Below are positions 5,631-6,118 of a stretch of 6,118 bases of DNA, piece by piece. The stretch's first letter is position 1. Every line of letters starts with the position of its first letter. Where the stretch lies: NCBI GenBank assembly GCA_002396485.1, contig DGXZ01000067.1, positions 422-6,539 on the forward strand. Reading direction: 5' to 3'. The DNA is from Spartobacteria bacterium UBA5019 (GTDB taxonomy: Bacteria; Verrucomicrobiota; Verrucomicrobiia; Chthoniobacterales; Terrimicrobiaceae). A program made the position numbers and the translations under genes. The notes beneath the pieces are model-generated. The model was not told the DNA's origin, did no database searches, and worked only from the letters and a program-made list of their open reading frames with translations.

Positions 5631-6118
5631 TCACACTTTCGCGTAAACCTCAGCACCCTTCTCGACGAACTCGCGACTCTTTTCTTCCATGCCTTTCGTG
5701 AGAACCTCTTCCTCAGCGAGGCCCTGCTCGGCCGCATATTTACGGACATCCTCGGTGATTTTCATCGAGCAGAAGTGGGGGCCGCACATCGAGCAGAAAT
5801 GGGCGCTCTTTGCGCCTTCCTGCGGGAGCGTTTCGTCATGGAATTCACGAGCGGTTTCAGGGTCGAGACCGAGGTTGAATTGATCCTCCCACCGGAATTC
5901 AAAGCGGGCTTTCGATAGCGCATTGTCGCGGTATTGAGCACCGGGGTGGCCCTTGGCGAGATCAGCGGCGTGGGCGGCGATTTTGTAGGCGATGACGCCG
6001 TCCTTCACATCCTTCTTGTTAGGCAGTCCGAGGTGTTCCTTGGGCGTCACATAGCAAAGCATCGCGCAGCCATACCAACCGATCATGGCAGCTCCGATGC
6101 CGCTGGTGATGTGGTCGT
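5631..6118 (-). CDS. thiC: Phosphomethylpyrimidine synthase ThiC, C-terminal part (5' end outside window)
   Basis: ThiC is a radical SAM enzyme that converts aminoimidazole ribotide into hydroxymethylpyrimidine phosphate, the pyrimidine half of thiamine. Only the last 161 codons are visible; the frame runs open through the right edge, starting DHITSGIGAAMIGWYG. The segment CYVTPKEHLGLPNKKDV, then AYKIAAHAADLAKGHPGAQ and ARFEFRWEDQFNL, match the highly conserved ThiC core. The HDETLPQE block precedes the C-terminal cluster motif CSMCGPHFC (codons 5769-5795), the CxxCxxxxC that holds the [4Fe-4S] cluster for SAM cleavage. The protein ends about 45 residues after the cluster, a normal length. 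A TPP riboswitch, common before thiC, would lie outside the window. The gene is upstream of the cupin-like gene on the same strand. Confidence 0.97.
   Translation of the reverse strand, partial: DHITSGIGAAMIGWYGCAMLCYVTPKEHLGLPNKKDVKDGVIAYKIAAHAADLAKGHPGAQYRDNALSKARFEFRWEDQFNLGLDPETAREFHDETLPQEGAKSAHFCSMCGPHFCSMKITEDVRKYAAEQGLAEEEVLTKGMEEKSREFVEKGAEVYAKV

Overview
The window holds six protein-coding genes and no RNA gene, insertion sequence or CRISPR array. GC content is moderate and spacing is tight. The gene content (AvtA, ThiC, IF3 with an acidic tail, a DUF4410-like lipoprotein and a small coiled-coil/basic/winged-helix-like protein) points to a free-living Gram-negative bacterium. The overall flavour suggests Verrucomicrobiota or a relative, but that is a weak guess with no rRNA or marker phylogeny behind it. 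The region is chromosomal and mostly housekeeping.

Layout, left to right. A small DNA-binding-like protein (46-465, +) converges on valine--pyruvate aminotransferase avtA (531-1787, -). The two share a strong bidirectional intrinsic terminator (483-522). avtA diverges from a predicted outer-membrane lipoprotein (about 1841-2677, +) that probably begins at a non-ATG codon. The lipoprotein converges on a HAD-type phosphatase (2680-3372, -) with only 2 bases between the stop codons. The rest is a minus-strand series in the order thiC (3' part only, cut by the window edge), a two-part cupin-like protein of unknown function (4288-5499), infC (3362-3988), then the HAD phosphatase, whose start overlaps the end of infC.

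The most notable locus is infC. Its reading frame has no ATG, GTG or TTG at the right place. It starts at ATT (3986-3988), 5 bases after a strong Shine-Dalgarno sequence, AGAGGAG. This is the classic rare start codon through which IF3 controls its own synthesis. About 80-120 bases upstream in the leader lies an imperfect hairpin whose pyrimidine-rich loop is complementary to that Shine-Dalgarno sequence, so a pseudoknot that masks the ribosome site is possible. infC is not followed by rpmI-rplT as it usually is, but by the overlapping phosphatase gene, and IF3 carries a 36-residue acidic tail.

Nothing in the window shows a clear multi-gene novel system. The best leads are the infC leader and the uncharacterised cupin-like protein.
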